Notes: generated by a model not told the origin, from the letters alone. 64,000 bases of DNA from 66-474 sp039923855 (GCA_039923855.1 JBDTBW010000035.1:29464-93463); one strand, 5' to 3'; positions 44,657-54,072 are shown, counted from the stretch's first letter. Made by a program: numbers and translations.

Positions 44657-44926
44657 CTAAACGCGCCGGATCAAACCCAGGATGATCAGCAGAATGATCG
44701 CGCCGATCAGCGCATTGATGATCCAGGTGAAATAAGGGTGGCCGCCGAACGCGATCACCACGCCTAGTTTTGGCAGCAGCCAACTCGCGATCAGCGCGCC
44801 GATGATGCCGACCACGATGTTGCCGAGGATGCCGAAGCCGAAGCCGCGCACCACAAGACCAGCCAGCCAACCGGCGATGCCGCCGACAATCAGGGTGACG
44901 ATAATCGCGGGCACTTCGATATGCAT
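44657..44926 (-). CDS. GlsB/YeaQ/YmgE-type small membrane protein
   Basis: 89 residues; glycine-rich helices IAGWLAGLVVRGFGFGILGN and IVVGIIGALIASWLL are typical of this transglycosylase-associated, stress-linked family. This copy has a C-terminal extension forming an additional hydrophobic helix. Biochemical function not established. Confidence 0.9.
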   Translation of the reverse strand: MHIEVPAIIVTLIVGGIAGWLAGLVVRGFGFGILGNIVVGIIGALIASWLLPKLGVVIAFGGHPYFTWIINALIGAIILLIILGLIRRV

Positions 44927-44956
44927 GACGTTCTCCGTTGCGAAACGCGTGATGGT

Positions 44957-45214
44957 TCAAGTCGGATCGGGAGGCGGCAGCCGATCGAGCGTGGATGGCG
45001 GCAGACGCAAGGTCGTCTTCAAGGCATCGATCTGCGCCTGTGTCATGTGTTCCGGCCTTGAACTCGCGCGAATCTGCGCATCGACAAAAGCCAGCGCCGC
45101 GCCGATACCGCATATCAGCCCGACGATCACACCGAGCGCGACCAAGCCTGGCGAATGCGAGGCGAACGTAATGGCGAAACCCAGCAGCGCGACGGCGATC
45201 AATTTCCAGCGCAT
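44957..45214 (-). CDS. small two-helix membrane protein
   Basis: 85 residues: two hydrophobic helices (LIAVALLGFAITFA and LVALGVIVGLICGIGAALAF) and a soluble Pro-rich tail. It lies 30 bases upstream of the YeaQ-type gene and probably shares its transcript. No family recognised. Confidence 0.7.
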   Translation of the reverse strand: MRWKLIAVALLGFAITFASHSPGLVALGVIVGLICGIGAALAFVDAQIRASSRPEHMTQAQIDALKTTLRLPPSTLDRLPPPDPT

Positions 45215-45283
45215 TGCAACCCTCCGGATTTACCGCGCAAATCATAGCGCAGGCGTGGACTCACGCAATGGCCGTGGAGGCGT

Positions 45284-46447
45284 ATGCTGGGCAATCACGT
45301 CGCGGCCGATGAGAGACGCGCGGCGAGCACGCTGAGCTTCATGTCGATGCCTGATCCCGCATTCCCGTCGCCGTCGCCATTGCCGTCAAAGGGCCGCGGC
45401 GCGCTCAGCAACCCGGAGGGCCGCTTCGAGAAAACAGTCTATCAGCCCGAAGACGATGGCTGGGTGCGCGAAGATGAAAACGAAGCGCCGCCACGGCCGG
45501 CGACCACGGTGACGGTCGAACGCGCTCGCTCGATCATCAGCCGCAACGATTCGCCGGACGTACCGTTCGAGCAGTCGATCAATCCCTACAAGGGCTGCGA
45601 ACACGGCTGCGTCTATTGTTTCGCGAGGCCTTCTCACGCCTATCTCAATCTGTCGCCGGGGCTGGATTTCGAAACGCGCCTCTACGCCAAGACCAACGCC
45701 GCCGAGCAATTGGCGAAGGAATTGGCGCGGCCCGGCTACCGTTGCACGCCGATCAACCTGGGTGCCAACACCGATCCGTATCAGCCGGTCGAGAAGCGCT
45801 ATGAAATTACGCGCTCGATCCTTGAAGTGCTGGCCGAGGCGAGGCATCCCTGCACCATCGTCAGCAAGAACGCGATGATCGAGCGCGACCTCGACATCCT
45901 GGTGCCGATGGCGCGACGACAACTCGTGCACGTGTTCATTTCCTGCGCGCAATTGGACAACCGGCTCGCCTCGAAACTCGAACCCCGCGCGTCCGCGCCG
46001 CATCGGCGTATCCGGGCGATCAAGACCTTGAACGATGCCGGCGTGCCGTGCGGGGTGCTGGTGGCGCCGATCATCCCGGCGCTCAACGACCGCGATCTGG
46101 AACACGTGCTGGAGGCCGCGGCGCTCGCTGGCGCCACGGTCGCGGGGTACACCACGCTGCGCCTGCCGCATGAGTTGAAAACGCTGTTCCGCGAATGGCT
46201 GGCCGCGCATGTTCCGCAGCGCGCCGAACACGTGATGAGTCTGGTCAAACAGATGAACGGCGGCCGCGATTACGATTCGGATTTTCAAACCCGCATGCGC
46301 GGACAAGGCGAATTTGCGCGGCTGATCGCGCGGCGTTTCCAAGTGGCCTGCGCCAAGTACGGTTACGTGCGGCGAGGCGGCCTGCGGCTGGATTGTTCGC
46401 AATTTGTTCCGCCAAAGCCGCCCTCGCCACAACAGGAACTTTTTTGA
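45284..46447 (+). CDS. PA0069-type radical SAM protein
   Basis: 387 residues from the first ATG; an ATG of MSMPDPA (45341) may be the real start. The 4Fe-4S motif CEHGCVYC is followed by FARPSHAYLNLSPGLDFETR, diagnostic of the SplB-like Rv2578c/PA0069 family. GANTDPYQPVEKRY and ALNDRD segments are conserved. The substrate is unknown. Confidence 0.92.
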   Translation: MLGNHVAADERRAASTLSFMSMPDPAFPSPSPLPSKGRGALSNPEGRFEKTVYQPEDDGWVREDENEAPPRPATTVTVERARSIISRNDSPDVPFEQSINPYKGCEHGCVYCFARPSHAYLNLSPGLDFETRLYAKTNAAEQLAKELARPGYRCTPINLGANTDPYQPVEKRYEITRSILEVLAEARHPCTIVSKNAMIERDLDILVPMARRQLVHVFISCAQLDNRLASKLEPRASAPHRRIRAIKTLNDAGVPCGVLVAPIIPALNDRDLEHVLEAAALAGATVAGYTTLRLPHELKTLFREWLAAHVPQRAEHVMSLVKQMNGGRDYDSDFQTRMRGQGEFARLIARRFQVACAKYGYVRRGGLRLDCSQFVPPKPPSPQQELF

Positions 46448-46503
46448 ATTCCGGTGCCTGTTTCGCGCTACTATCAGCCCGCCAACCAACGGAGGGAACT
46501 GCC

Positions 46504-46677
46504 ATGTCGTTCGCACTTTATTTGGTCGGGATGATCATCGTGATCTGCGGGCTGGCTTACGGCGCTTTCATGTTGCACGTGGCGCCGCAATGGATCGGCG
46601 TCGGTGTGATCGTGCTGTTGGGGCTGGGCATACTCACCGGCGTGGCGCGCACGCGGCAGAAAGATCCCGCGGAATAA
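46504..46677 (+). CDS. 57-residue membrane protein
   Basis: Two hydrophobic helices (LYLVGMIIVICGLAYGAFML and WIGVGVIVLLGLGILTGVA) and a charged tail. A GGAGGG lies 8 bases before the ATG, supporting translation. Family unknown but of a type common in Xanthomonadales. Confidence 0.75.
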   Translation: MSFALYLVGMIIVICGLAYGAFMLHVAPQWIGVGVIVLLGLGILTGVARTRQKDPAE

Positions 46678-46689
46678 ACACGATCGCCA

Positions 46690-47736
46690 TCAGCTCGCCG
46701 AAGGCGATCCCGTGGTGTCCCGGTGATAACGGGTCACGGTCTCCACTTCGTTCTTCGAGCCCAAAAACACCGGCACCCGCTGATGAAGTTTTGAGGGTAC
46801 GATGTCGAGGATGCGCTCGCGGCCATTGGTCGCGGCGCCTCCGGCCTGCTCGACGATCAACGCCATCGGATTGGCCTCGTACATGAGGCGCAGTTTGCCG
46901 CCCTGTTCGACGGTTTTCGCGTCGATCGGATAGATGAAGATGCCGCCGCGGGTGAGGATCCGGTGCACGTCGGCGACCATGCTCGCCACCCAGCGCATGT
47001 TGAAATCCTTGCCGCGCGGGCCTTCCTTGCCCGCCAACAGTTCGTCGATGTAACGCCGCATCGGCGCATCCCAATGGCGCCGGTTGGACAGGTTGACCGC
47101 GAATTCGCTGGTATCCACCGGGATGCTCAAGTTGCGCGAAGTCAGCATAAAGCTGCCGAGTTCCCGGTCCAGCGTGAACGCGTGCACGCAGTGGCCGGTG
47201 GTCAGCACCAGCATCGTGCTGGGCCCATAGACGCAATACCCTGCGGCGACCTGCGTGTTGCCGGGTTGCAGAAAATCCCGCGCGCCTGGTTGTATCACGT
47301 CATCAGGACAATGCAGCACCGAAAAAATCGTGCCGACGGAAATGTTGACATCGATGTTGCTCGAGCCGTCCAGCGGATCGAACAGCAACAGATAATTGCC
47401 TTTGGGATAGGCGTCAGGGATCGGATGCGGATCCTCCATTTCCTCCGAGGCGCACGCGGCCAGATGTCCGCCCCAGGCGTTGGCTTCCAGCAGTATCTCG
47501 TTGGAGATCACGTCGAGTTTTTTCTGCGCTTCGCCCTGGACATTCACGCTGATGGAATCAGGCGTCCCCGCCTCGCCCAATACGCCGCCAAGCGCACCCT
47601 TGCCGGTGGCGATCGCGATGCGCTTGCAGGCGCGCGCGACCACCTCGATCAGCAATCGTAGATCGGCATTGATCGCGCCGTGCTGGCGTTGCTCCTCGAT
47701 CAGGAATTGGGTCAACGAAACCGGGGACTTGGACAT
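46690..47736 (-). CDS. fbp: fructose-1,6-bisphosphatase class I
   Basis: Gluconeogenic phosphatase. 348 residues from MSKSPVSLTQFLIEEQRQHG. The metal-binding FDPLDGSSNIDVN block and the sugar-binding region (RYIDELL, KLRLMYEANPMALIVEQAGG) are intact. An upstream in-frame start at 47868 is unlikely. It partners acs in growth on acetate-like carbon sources. Confidence 0.97.
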   Translation of the reverse strand: MSKSPVSLTQFLIEEQRQHGAINADLRLLIEVVARACKRIAIATGKGALGGVLGEAGTPDSISVNVQGEAQKKLDVISNEILLEANAWGGHLAACASEEMEDPHPIPDAYPKGNYLLLFDPLDGSSNIDVNISVGTIFSVLHCPDDVIQPGARDFLQPGNTQVAAGYCVYGPSTMLVLTTGHCVHAFTLDRELGSFMLTSRNLSIPVDTSEFAVNLSNRRHWDAPMRRYIDELLAGKEGPRGKDFNMRWVASMVADVHRILTRGGIFIYPIDAKTVEQGGKLRLMYEANPMALIVEQAGGAATNGRERILDIVPSKLHQRVPVFLGSKNEVETVTRYHRDTTGSPSAS

Positions 47737-47924
47737 GGGCGCTATCCGCGAAGGCAACGCGCATTGTCGCGGCATTGCTGCGCGCGCGCCAGCCGCAAAG
47801 ATGCTTGAGGCGCCATCGAGGACGTCGCGAACGCAGTAGTTTTTTGAGACCGCTTCTGCTGACAGCACGCTGGCAGCAGGGGAAGCGCAGACTGCACGGC
47901 ACTCCTACGACGCGGTGTTTTTTC

Positions 47925-48431
47925 ATGTGCAAATCCTCACTCCATCCGGTTCCGCGCGACTTCGATTTTCTGTTCGGCCACTGGCGCGTGCGCAACGAGC
48001 GCCTGAAACGACGACTCGCAGGCAGCCGCGATTGGGAGGTCTTCGAGGCGCGCATGCAATGCCATCCGGTACTCGGCGGCAAGGGCAATGTGGAAGAACA
48101 CGTTTGTGATGCGTTCGGCGAAAACCGCTGGATCGGCATGGCACTGCGATTGTTCGATCCGCGCACACAACACTGGAGTATCCATTGGGCCGACAACCAA
48201 CGCGTGACGCTGGAACCGCCGGTGGTCGGCGTATTTGAGCAGGGCATCGGAACATTTCATGGCAACGACGCGCACGAAGGCCGCCCGGTGCGCGTGCGCT
48301 TTATCTGGGATTGCCGCAATGCGGAGAGGCCGCGCTGGGAGCAGGCGTTTTCGACCGATCAAGGCGCGAACTGGGAAACCAATTGGGTGATGGACTTCGA
48401 AAGATTGCCCGCTAGCGAGATGACGGCATGA
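47925..48431 (+). CDS. DUF1579-like protein
   Basis: 168 residues from the ATG of MCKSSLHPVPRDFDFLFGHW. The N-terminal DFDFLFGHWRVRNERL and the mid-region VEEHVCDAFGENRWIGMALR resemble DUF1579-type lipocalin-like domains. The last four bases overlap the next gene's start (ATGA). Function unknown. Confidence 0.8.
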   Translation: MCKSSLHPVPRDFDFLFGHWRVRNERLKRRLAGSRDWEVFEARMQCHPVLGGKGNVEEHVCDAFGENRWIGMALRLFDPRTQHWSIHWADNQRVTLEPPVVGVFEQGIGTFHGNDAHEGRPVRVRFIWDCRNAERPRWEQAFSTDQGANWETNWVMDFERLPASEMTA

Positions 48432-49261
48432 ACAGCCAAACCTGTTGCCCGGTGATCGAACTGCGCCAGTACACGCTGCACGCGAACGCACGCGAGACGC
48501 TGATCGAACTATTCGACCGCGAATTCGTGGAAACCCAGGAGGCGTGCGGGATGCGCGTGATCGGTCAGTTCCGCGATCTGGATAATCCCGATCGTTTCGT
48601 CTGGCTGCGCGGCTTCGCCGATATGCCGCGCCGCGCGCGGGCATTGGCCGCGTTCTATGGCGGCCCGGTGTGGAAGGCGCATCGCGAGGGCGCCAACGCG
48701 ACGATGGTGGACTCCGATAATGTGTTGCTGCTGCACCCGGACTCGGAAGATGCCGGGTTCGACTTGCATGATGCCTCGCGTGAGCCGGTCGGCGCACAGA
48801 TGCCGAACAACGAACTGATCGTCGCAACGATCTATGCGTTCGGCGCGCCGGTCGATGCCGGTTTTCTCGAGTTCTTCGCACGGGAAGTCGCCCCCGTGTT
48901 GTGCGAAACCGGCGCGCCGTCCGCTTCTGTCACGAAATCTGTTGCGCGCAGCGCAACGATCACCCCTCCTCTCCCGTTGTACGGGAGAGGGCAACGGGTG
49001 AGGGTGCTTGCGCGTCTTGTCACCGAATATGCCGCCAATACTTTTCCCGCGTTGCCGGTGCGCGAAGGCGAGCATGTGTTCGTGTGGTTCGCAGGATTCG
49101 CCGATCACGCGGCTTACGGGAGGCACATCGCCGCGCTCGTAAACTCGCCACGTTGGCGCGAATCGACCGCGCCGGCTTTGTCGCGGCGGCTGTTGCAGCC
49201 CCCGCAAACATTGCGCCTCGCACCGACCGCGCGCTCGCTGTTGCGCGCTCGCGCGCCATAA
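48428..49261 (+). CDS. NIPSNAP family protein with an in-frame repeat insertion
   Basis: 277 residues with two NIPSNAP ferredoxin-like domains: the first VIELRQYTLHANARETLIEL, the second beginning NELIVATIYAFG. The second is interrupted after CETGAPS by about 27 residues (VTKSVARSATITPPLPLYGR and following) encoded by repeat B DNA at 48961-49004, then resumes VLARLVTEYAANTFPALPV. The frame is kept. Translationally coupled to the DUF1579-like gene. Function unknown. Confidence 0.85.
   Translation: MNSQTCCPVIELRQYTLHANARETLIELFDREFVETQEACGMRVIGQFRDLDNPDRFVWLRGFADMPRRARALAAFYGGPVWKAHREGANATMVDSDNVLLLHPDSEDAGFDLHDASREPVGAQMPNNELIVATIYAFGAPVDAGFLEFFAREVAPVLCETGAPSASVTKSVARSATITPPLPLYGRGQRVRVLARLVTEYAANTFPALPVREGEHVFVWFAGFADHAAYGRHIAALVNSPRWRESTAPALSRRLLQPPQTLRLAPTARSLLRARAP
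48961..49004. repeat. repeat B copy inside the NIPSNAP coding sequence
   Basis: CACCCCTCCTCTCCCGTTGT...ACGGGAGAGGGCAACGGGTG: inner stem CTCTCCCGT/ACGGGAGAG and outer CACCC/GGGTG. Same family as 11631-11700 and 53190-53226. Confidence 0.85.
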
Positions 49262-49302
49262 TCCCTTGGTTCAATCATTCTTGCTTCAGCCGGAGACTCA
49301 CC

Positions 49303-49941
49303 ATGACAACGCCATCGCCCATCGTCTTCTTCCACAATCCGCACAGCCGCGCCTGCATGACACGCGCGCTGCTGGAGGAGCTCGGCGCAGATGTCGAAAT
49401 CTGTCCCGTCGACTTCAAGAAGGACGAGCAGCATTCGCCCGAATACCTCAAGCTCAATCCGATGGGCAAGGTGCCGGCGATCCGCCAGGGCGACATGGTG
49501 GTGACCGAAACCGTGGCGCTGTATATCTATCTGTCCGATCTGTTTCCGCAAGCCAATCTGGCGCCAGCGCTGGACGATCCGCAACGCGGGCCGTACCTGC
49601 GCTGGCTGGTGTTCTACGCTGCGTGCTTCGAGCCCGCGATCGGCGATCGCGCGATGAAACGCGCGCCCGCGCCGCGCGCGCAATCGCCCTACGGCGATTT
49701 CGAGACTACCTTGAAAACCCTCACCGACCAGCTCGCGCGCGGACCGTACCTGTTGGGCGAACGCTTCAACGCCGCTGACGTGCTGTGGGGCAACGCGCTG
49801 CGCTGGGTGACCGGTTTCGGCATGGTCGAGGCCACGCCGCTGATCCAGACCTACATCGACCGCGTCGTGTCGCGACCGGCGCAGGTGCGCGCACGCATAG
49901 CGGACGAGGAATTGGCGAAGGAAATGGGTATCGACGAATAA
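49303..49941 (+). CDS. glutathione S-transferase family protein
   Basis: 212 residues; thioredoxin-fold N-terminus (FFHNPHSRACMTRALLEEL) with LNPMGKVPAI and the GSH-contacting VVTETVALYIYLSD, then an alpha-helical domain with LGERFNAADVLWG. Related to beta/zeta-like bacterial GSTs. The ATG is preceded by GGAG. Confidence 0.92.
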   Translation: MTTPSPIVFFHNPHSRACMTRALLEELGADVEICPVDFKKDEQHSPEYLKLNPMGKVPAIRQGDMVVTETVALYIYLSDLFPQANLAPALDDPQRGPYLRWLVFYAACFEPAIGDRAMKRAPAPRAQSPYGDFETTLKTLTDQLARGPYLLGERFNAADVLWGNALRWVTGFGMVEATPLIQTYIDRVVSRPAQVRARIADEELAKEMGIDE

Positions 49942-49983
49942 CCGACCCGCGACGGCGCAACTGGGGCACGGCACAATGGGTTC

Positions 49984-50682
49984 ATGCGCCGCGCCGATCG
50001 CCTTTTTCTCGTCATCAACGCCTTGCAGGGCCGCGGCACCGCGCTCACCGCAAGGCGGCTCGCGCAAACGCTCGGCGTCTCGTTGCGCACGGTCTATCGC
50101 GATGTCGCCGATCTGCAATTGTCCGGGGTGCCGATCGAAGGCGAAGCCGGCGTCGGCTATGTCTTGCGCAAGGGCTCGGATATCCCGCCGCTGATGTTCA
50201 CGTCCGAGGAATTGGAATCGCTGGTGGTCGGCACGCGCTTCGTGCGCGCGTTCGGCGGCTCACGCCTGGCAGCGGGTGCGGACGCGGCATTGCTGAAAAT
50301 CAAGGCGGTGTTGCCGGAGGACCTGCGCCGGCGCGCGCTGCGCTCGCGCATCTTCGCGCCGGCGCGCTGGTATGAAACCAAGTCCGGTCTGATCGATCGG
50401 TTGCATGCGGCGATCGAATGGCATCAAGTGTTGCGGCTGGATTACCGCGACGGAGCCGGCCGCGAAAGCGCGCGCGAGATCGAACCCTTGTGTCTAGCCT
50501 TCTGGGGCGGCGTATGGACGCTGGGCGCGTGGTGCCGATTGCGCGCGGATTTCCGCAATTTCCGGCCGGATCGCCTCGCCGCGTTTGCGGCGACCGGCGA
50601 GGTGTTCGTGGAAACCGCCGAGCGCGGTCTGACGGCTTACCTGCGCGCGGCAGGTGCCAGCGCGGAAGCGGTGGAAGACTGA
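49984..50682 (+). CDS. WYL-domain transcriptional regulator (YafY-like)
   Basis: 232 residues. N-terminal HTH (LTARRLAQTLGVSLRTVYRD) and WYL domain (VLRLDYRDGAGRESAREIEP, WTLGAWCRLR). Starts 42 bases after the GST gene, which is a plausible target. The ligand is unknown. Confidence 0.92.
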   Translation: MRRADRLFLVINALQGRGTALTARRLAQTLGVSLRTVYRDVADLQLSGVPIEGEAGVGYVLRKGSDIPPLMFTSEELESLVVGTRFVRAFGGSRLAAGADAALLKIKAVLPEDLRRRALRSRIFAPARWYETKSGLIDRLHAAIEWHQVLRLDYRDGAGRESAREIEPLCLAFWGGVWTLGAWCRLRADFRNFRPDRLAAFAATGEVFVETAERGLTAYLRAAGASAEAVED

Positions 50683-50761
50683 CCATTGTGTTCGCACACG
50701 CTTCGACTCCGCCCGCTTTGCGAGCTACGCTCAGCGCAAACGGCTGAGGGATGGGACTTCG

Positions 50762-52552
50762 ATGAAAACGCAGAATCCATGGTGGATCGCGATGGCGCTG
50801 TTGCTGGTCAGCGCCACGGTATTCGCCAGCGATGCCGATGGGCGCTTTCGCGCGATCTACCAACGCGAATGGGCGTGGCGGCTTGCACAATTTCCAACGC
50901 TGGCGTCCAGCACGGGTGAGCACCGCTACGACGGCCAACTCGACGACGTCGGCGCGCCGGCGTGGCGGCAACGTCAGGCTTATTGGCAAAACGTGCTGAA
51001 GCAGCTCGACGCGATCGACCCGAAATTGCTCTCGCCGGAGCAGCAAATCGATTACGCGGTGTACCAGGCACAGATCGAGAATCTGGAAGCCGATGACGCC
51101 CAAGGCCAATGGCAGTCGCCGTTCAACAGCGATTCGGCATTCTGGTCGGATCTTGCCTATCTGCCTTCATCGCAGAAGCTCGACAATGCGGACGATTATC
51201 GCAATTACCTGAAACGACTGGCGCAGATTCCGCGCTACTTCGATCAGCAGATAGACGATATGCGCATCGGACTTGCGCGCGGATTTTCGGTGCCGCGCGC
51301 GGTATTGGATGGACGCGATGCATCGATCACATCGGTCGCGCAATTGAAAGGTCCGAGCCAAAGCGGCTTCTACAATCCGTTCGAGAAGATGCCGGCGGGC
51401 ATTCCGGCGGCCGAGCAAGCCGCCTTGCGCGCGCAGGCGCAGCAGACGATCCGAGCCGCAGTGATTCCTGCCTATGCCAAATTGTTGACGTTCTTCCGCA
51501 ACGATTACGTGCCGCACGCACGCACCACGCTGGCGGCGGAAGCGCTGCCGGACGGGAGGGCGTATTACGCGCAACAGATCCGTGAATACACCACGCTGGA
51601 TTTGAGTCCGGACCAAATCCACCAGATCGGTCTGGAACAAGTCGCGAAAATCCACGCGCAGATGCTTGACGTGATGAAACAGACCGGCTTCAAGGGAGAC
51701 TTCACCGCGTTTCTGCAATTCCTGCGTAGCGATCCACGGTTCTACGCCAAGACTCCGCAGGAACTTCTCGATCGCAGTGCGTGGGTCGCCAAGGAAGTCG
51801 ACGGCCGGTTGTCGAAGTTTTTCGATCACCTGCCACGCGAGCGCTTCACCATCAAGCCGGTACCGGCCGACATCGCGCCGTTTTACACCTCCGGCCGCGG
51901 CGGCCCGGACGTGTATCTGGTCAACACCTGGGATTTGAAATCCCGCCCGCTGTACAACATGCCGGCGTTGACGCTGCACGAATCCTATCCCGGCCACGCA
52001 CTGCAACTGGAGCTTGCGGCCGAACAAACCGATCAGCCGGCATTCCGGAGCAACGGCTACATCTCCGCTTATGGCGAAGGTTGGGGCTTGTATTCCGAAT
52101 ATCTCGGCAACGAGATGGGCATTTATCAAACGCCGTACCAGAAATTCGGATTTCTCACTTATCAGATGTGGCGCGCGTGCCGGTTGGTGATCGACACCGG
52201 CATCCATCATCTGGGTTGGCCGCGCGCGCAGGCGATCGATTACCTGCACACCAACACCGCATTGAGCGATCACGAGATCGACACGGAGGTCGACCGTTAC
52301 ATCAGTTGGCCGGGACAAGCCGATAGCTATGAACTGGGTTATCTGAAAATCCGCGAGCTGCGCGCGAAGGCGGAAAAGGGACTTGGTGCGAAGTTCGATA
52401 TCCGCCATTTCCATGACACCATCCTGTCGTTGGGTTCAGTGCCGTTGCCCGTTTTGGAGCAGCGCATCGATCGCTTTATCGCGGATGGTGGCCCGGAACC
52501 GCAGTGGCCGTGCGATTGCGCGAAGCGGCCAACGACGGGTCAGACGCAGTGA
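50762..52552 (+). CDS. DUF885 family exported metallopeptidase-like protein
   Basis: 596 residues. Signal peptide MKTQNPWWIAMALLLVSATV (cleavage near FAS). The LHESYPGHALQLELA segment is the HExxPGH-type zinc site that defines DUF885, and GYISAYGEGWGLYSEYLG supplies the second conserved block. Predicted periplasmic peptidase or carboxypeptidase; substrate unknown. Confidence 0.92.
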   Translation: MKTQNPWWIAMALLLVSATVFASDADGRFRAIYQREWAWRLAQFPTLASSTGEHRYDGQLDDVGAPAWRQRQAYWQNVLKQLDAIDPKLLSPEQQIDYAVYQAQIENLEADDAQGQWQSPFNSDSAFWSDLAYLPSSQKLDNADDYRNYLKRLAQIPRYFDQQIDDMRIGLARGFSVPRAVLDGRDASITSVAQLKGPSQSGFYNPFEKMPAGIPAAEQAALRAQAQQTIRAAVIPAYAKLLTFFRNDYVPHARTTLAAEALPDGRAYYAQQIREYTTLDLSPDQIHQIGLEQVAKIHAQMLDVMKQTGFKGDFTAFLQFLRSDPRFYAKTPQELLDRSAWVAKEVDGRLSKFFDHLPRERFTIKPVPADIAPFYTSGRGGPDVYLVNTWDLKSRPLYNMPALTLHESYPGHALQLELAAEQTDQPAFRSNGYISAYGEGWGLYSEYLGNEMGIYQTPYQKFGFLTYQMWRACRLVIDTGIHHLGWPRAQAIDYLHTNTALSDHEIDTEVDRYISWPGQADSYELGYLKIRELRAKAEKGLGAKFDIRHFHDTILSLGSVPLPVLEQRIDRFIADGGPEPQWPCDCAKRPTTGQTQ

Positions 52553-52619
52553 TGCGCTGTTCAGCATTAACTGCATAAGTAGAGTAAGCTAGCCAGATGC
52601 TTTACTGAGGAGATTTGCC

Positions 52620-53033
52620 ATGAATGCCGCCACGCACCGCATTGAAGATGTCCGCGGTCACTACGACGCGCAACCTGCCATGCTGGCCGGGCCGGCATTG
52701 CGCGGGTTCTTCAAACTCGCCGAACGCTGGAATCTGCGCATGGCCGAGCAGCGCAAATTGCTTGGCGATCCGCCCGAATCGACTTTCTACAAGTGGAAGC
52801 GCGCGCGCGACGGCGCATTGGGCCGCGACACGCTGGAGCGCATCAGCTATCTACTCGGCATCTTCAAATCGCTCACCATCCTGTTTCCACAACCGGATCG
52901 CGCGGACGCGTGGTTGCGCAAACCCAACACGGCGCCGACGTTTGGCGGCCACAGCGCGCTGGAGCGCATGTTGTCGGGCAATGTCGCCGACTTGTTCGTG
53001 GTGCGTCAGTACCTGGACGCGCAGCGTGGGTGA
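52620..53033 (+). CDS. Xre/MbcA/ParS-type antitoxin
   Basis: 137 residues; an N-terminal HTH-like region and a DUF2384 C-terminal domain (SALERMLSGNVADLFVVRQY). Members pair with RES-domain toxins, and one lies 224 bases downstream. The ATG has GAGGAG upstream. It probably represses its own operon. Confidence 0.9.
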   Translation: MNAATHRIEDVRGHYDAQPAMLAGPALRGFFKLAERWNLRMAEQRKLLGDPPESTFYKWKRARDGALGRDTLERISYLLGIFKSLTILFPQPDRADAWLRKPNTAPTFGGHSALERMLSGNVADLFVVRQYLDAQRG

Positions 53034-53035
53034 GG

Positions 53036-53226
53036 CTTTTCCTTCTCCCTCCGGGAGAAGGTGGCGCGCAGCGCCGGATGAGGGTCGAAGTTGCTGCGCT
53101 AACGTGATGCCTTGAATGGCATCGCGCGCAGCAACTGAGGAGGAGGCAGGACGCCGACTGGAATGCGCGGGTACTCGCGGTGAGTTCGTACCCTCACCCC
53201 TGCCCCTCTCCCGGCGGGAGAGGGGT
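53036..53226. repeat. two repeat B copies between antitoxin and toxin
   Basis: CCTTCTCCCTCCGGGAGAAG at 53041 and ACCCTCACCCCTGCCCCTCT...CCGGCGGGAGAGGGG at 53190-53226, plus a hairpin GATGCCTTGAATGGCATC at 53106-53123 shared with the repeat C copy at 40.6 kb. They widen a gap that is usually a few bases in Xre-RES operons. Confidence 0.75.
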
Positions 53227-53257
53227 TCACATCTCGGTGGCCCATCACGCTTGATCT

Positions 53258-53947
53258 ATGCCGACCAGTCCGCTCCGGCACCGCATCCGCTGGCAGCGCG
53301 CGTACCGCATCGTCGCCAGCCGCTTTCCGCCGGTCGGCGTATTCGACGCGATCGCCGATCCGAAAGACATTGATGTGCTATACGCGATCGAGGCGCTGAC
53401 CAATCCGCGCCTGCGCGAGGAATGGGGCGAACTCAACAACGTGCCGCGTGAGCGCCGCGTCAGCGGGCCGGGCACGACGCCATTGATGGCAGCATTCACG
53501 CATTTGAACCCGGAAGGCAGTCGGTTTTCCGACGGACATTACGGCGTGCTGTATCTCTCGCACGAATTCGAAACGGCGGTCGAGGAGACCGTCTATCACC
53601 GCGAGCGATTCCTGGTAGCGACAAGGGAAGCGCCGGTCGATCTCACGATGCGTAGTTATGTCAGCGGTGTGCACGGCACGCTGCACGACATCCGTGGCGG
53701 CTGGAAAGCCGAGCACGATCCGGACAGTTACGCCGCTTCGCGCAAGCTCGGTGCGCGACTACGCAAGGACGGTTCAAACGGTCTCGTCTACGACTGCGCA
53801 CGAAGAGCAGGAGGCGAATGCGCCGCGTTGTTCTATCCTGACCTCGCTTCCCCCTGCGTGCAGGGCAAGCATCTGATCTACCGCTGGGACGGCGAAAGAA
53901 TCGCGCAGGTTCTGGAGGTCAGCGCCGTGCGGCGCGCCGGCGCATAA
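53258..53947 (+). CDS. RES-domain toxin
   Basis: 229 residues. RES proteins degrade or modify NAD+; the family is named after conserved Arg, Glu and Ser. Visible are AYRIVASRFPPVGVFDAIAD, GSRFSDGHYGVLYLSHEFET and AVEETVYHRE, and the C-terminal SNGLVYDCARRAGGECAALF. Full length, so probably functional. Paired with the upstream Xre-type antitoxin. Confidence 0.9.
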   Translation: MPTSPLRHRIRWQRAYRIVASRFPPVGVFDAIADPKDIDVLYAIEALTNPRLREEWGELNNVPRERRVSGPGTTPLMAAFTHLNPEGSRFSDGHYGVLYLSHEFETAVEETVYHRERFLVATREAPVDLTMRSYVSGVHGTLHDIRGGWKAEHDPDSYAASRKLGARLRKDGSNGLVYDCARRAGGECAALFYPDLASPCVQGKHLIYRWDGERIAQVLEVSAVRRAGA

Positions 53948-53949
53948 AT

Positions 53950-53981
53950 CTCGTCATTCCCGCACAGGCGGGAATCCAGTA
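53950..53981. repeat. repeat A minimal copy
   Basis: CTCGTCATTCCCGCACAGGC followed by GGGAATCCAGT: single hairpin ATTCCCGC/GCGGGAAT. Just after the RES stop. Confidence 0.75.
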
Positions 53982-54044
53982 GCTTTGCGTACGATCCTTG
54001 CGATGTCTTCGCAAGAAATCCCGGTCCACTCGCTGCCGCGAGCG

Positions 54045-54072
54045 GGCTACTTTTGTTTCGGCAAAAGTAGCC
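54045..54072. repeat. GGCTACTTTTG hairpin
   Basis: GGCTACTTTTG-TTTCGG-CAAAAGTAGCC, an exact 11-bp inverted repeat with T and A runs, of a type frequent between Xanthomonadales genes. It overlaps the stop of the next minus-strand gene and may serve as a terminator in both directions. Confidence 0.75.

Noticed and set aside
42580..44685. 701-codon open frame antisense to acs
   Set aside because: Shadow of acs codon structure; composition is not protein-like and no start signal is present.
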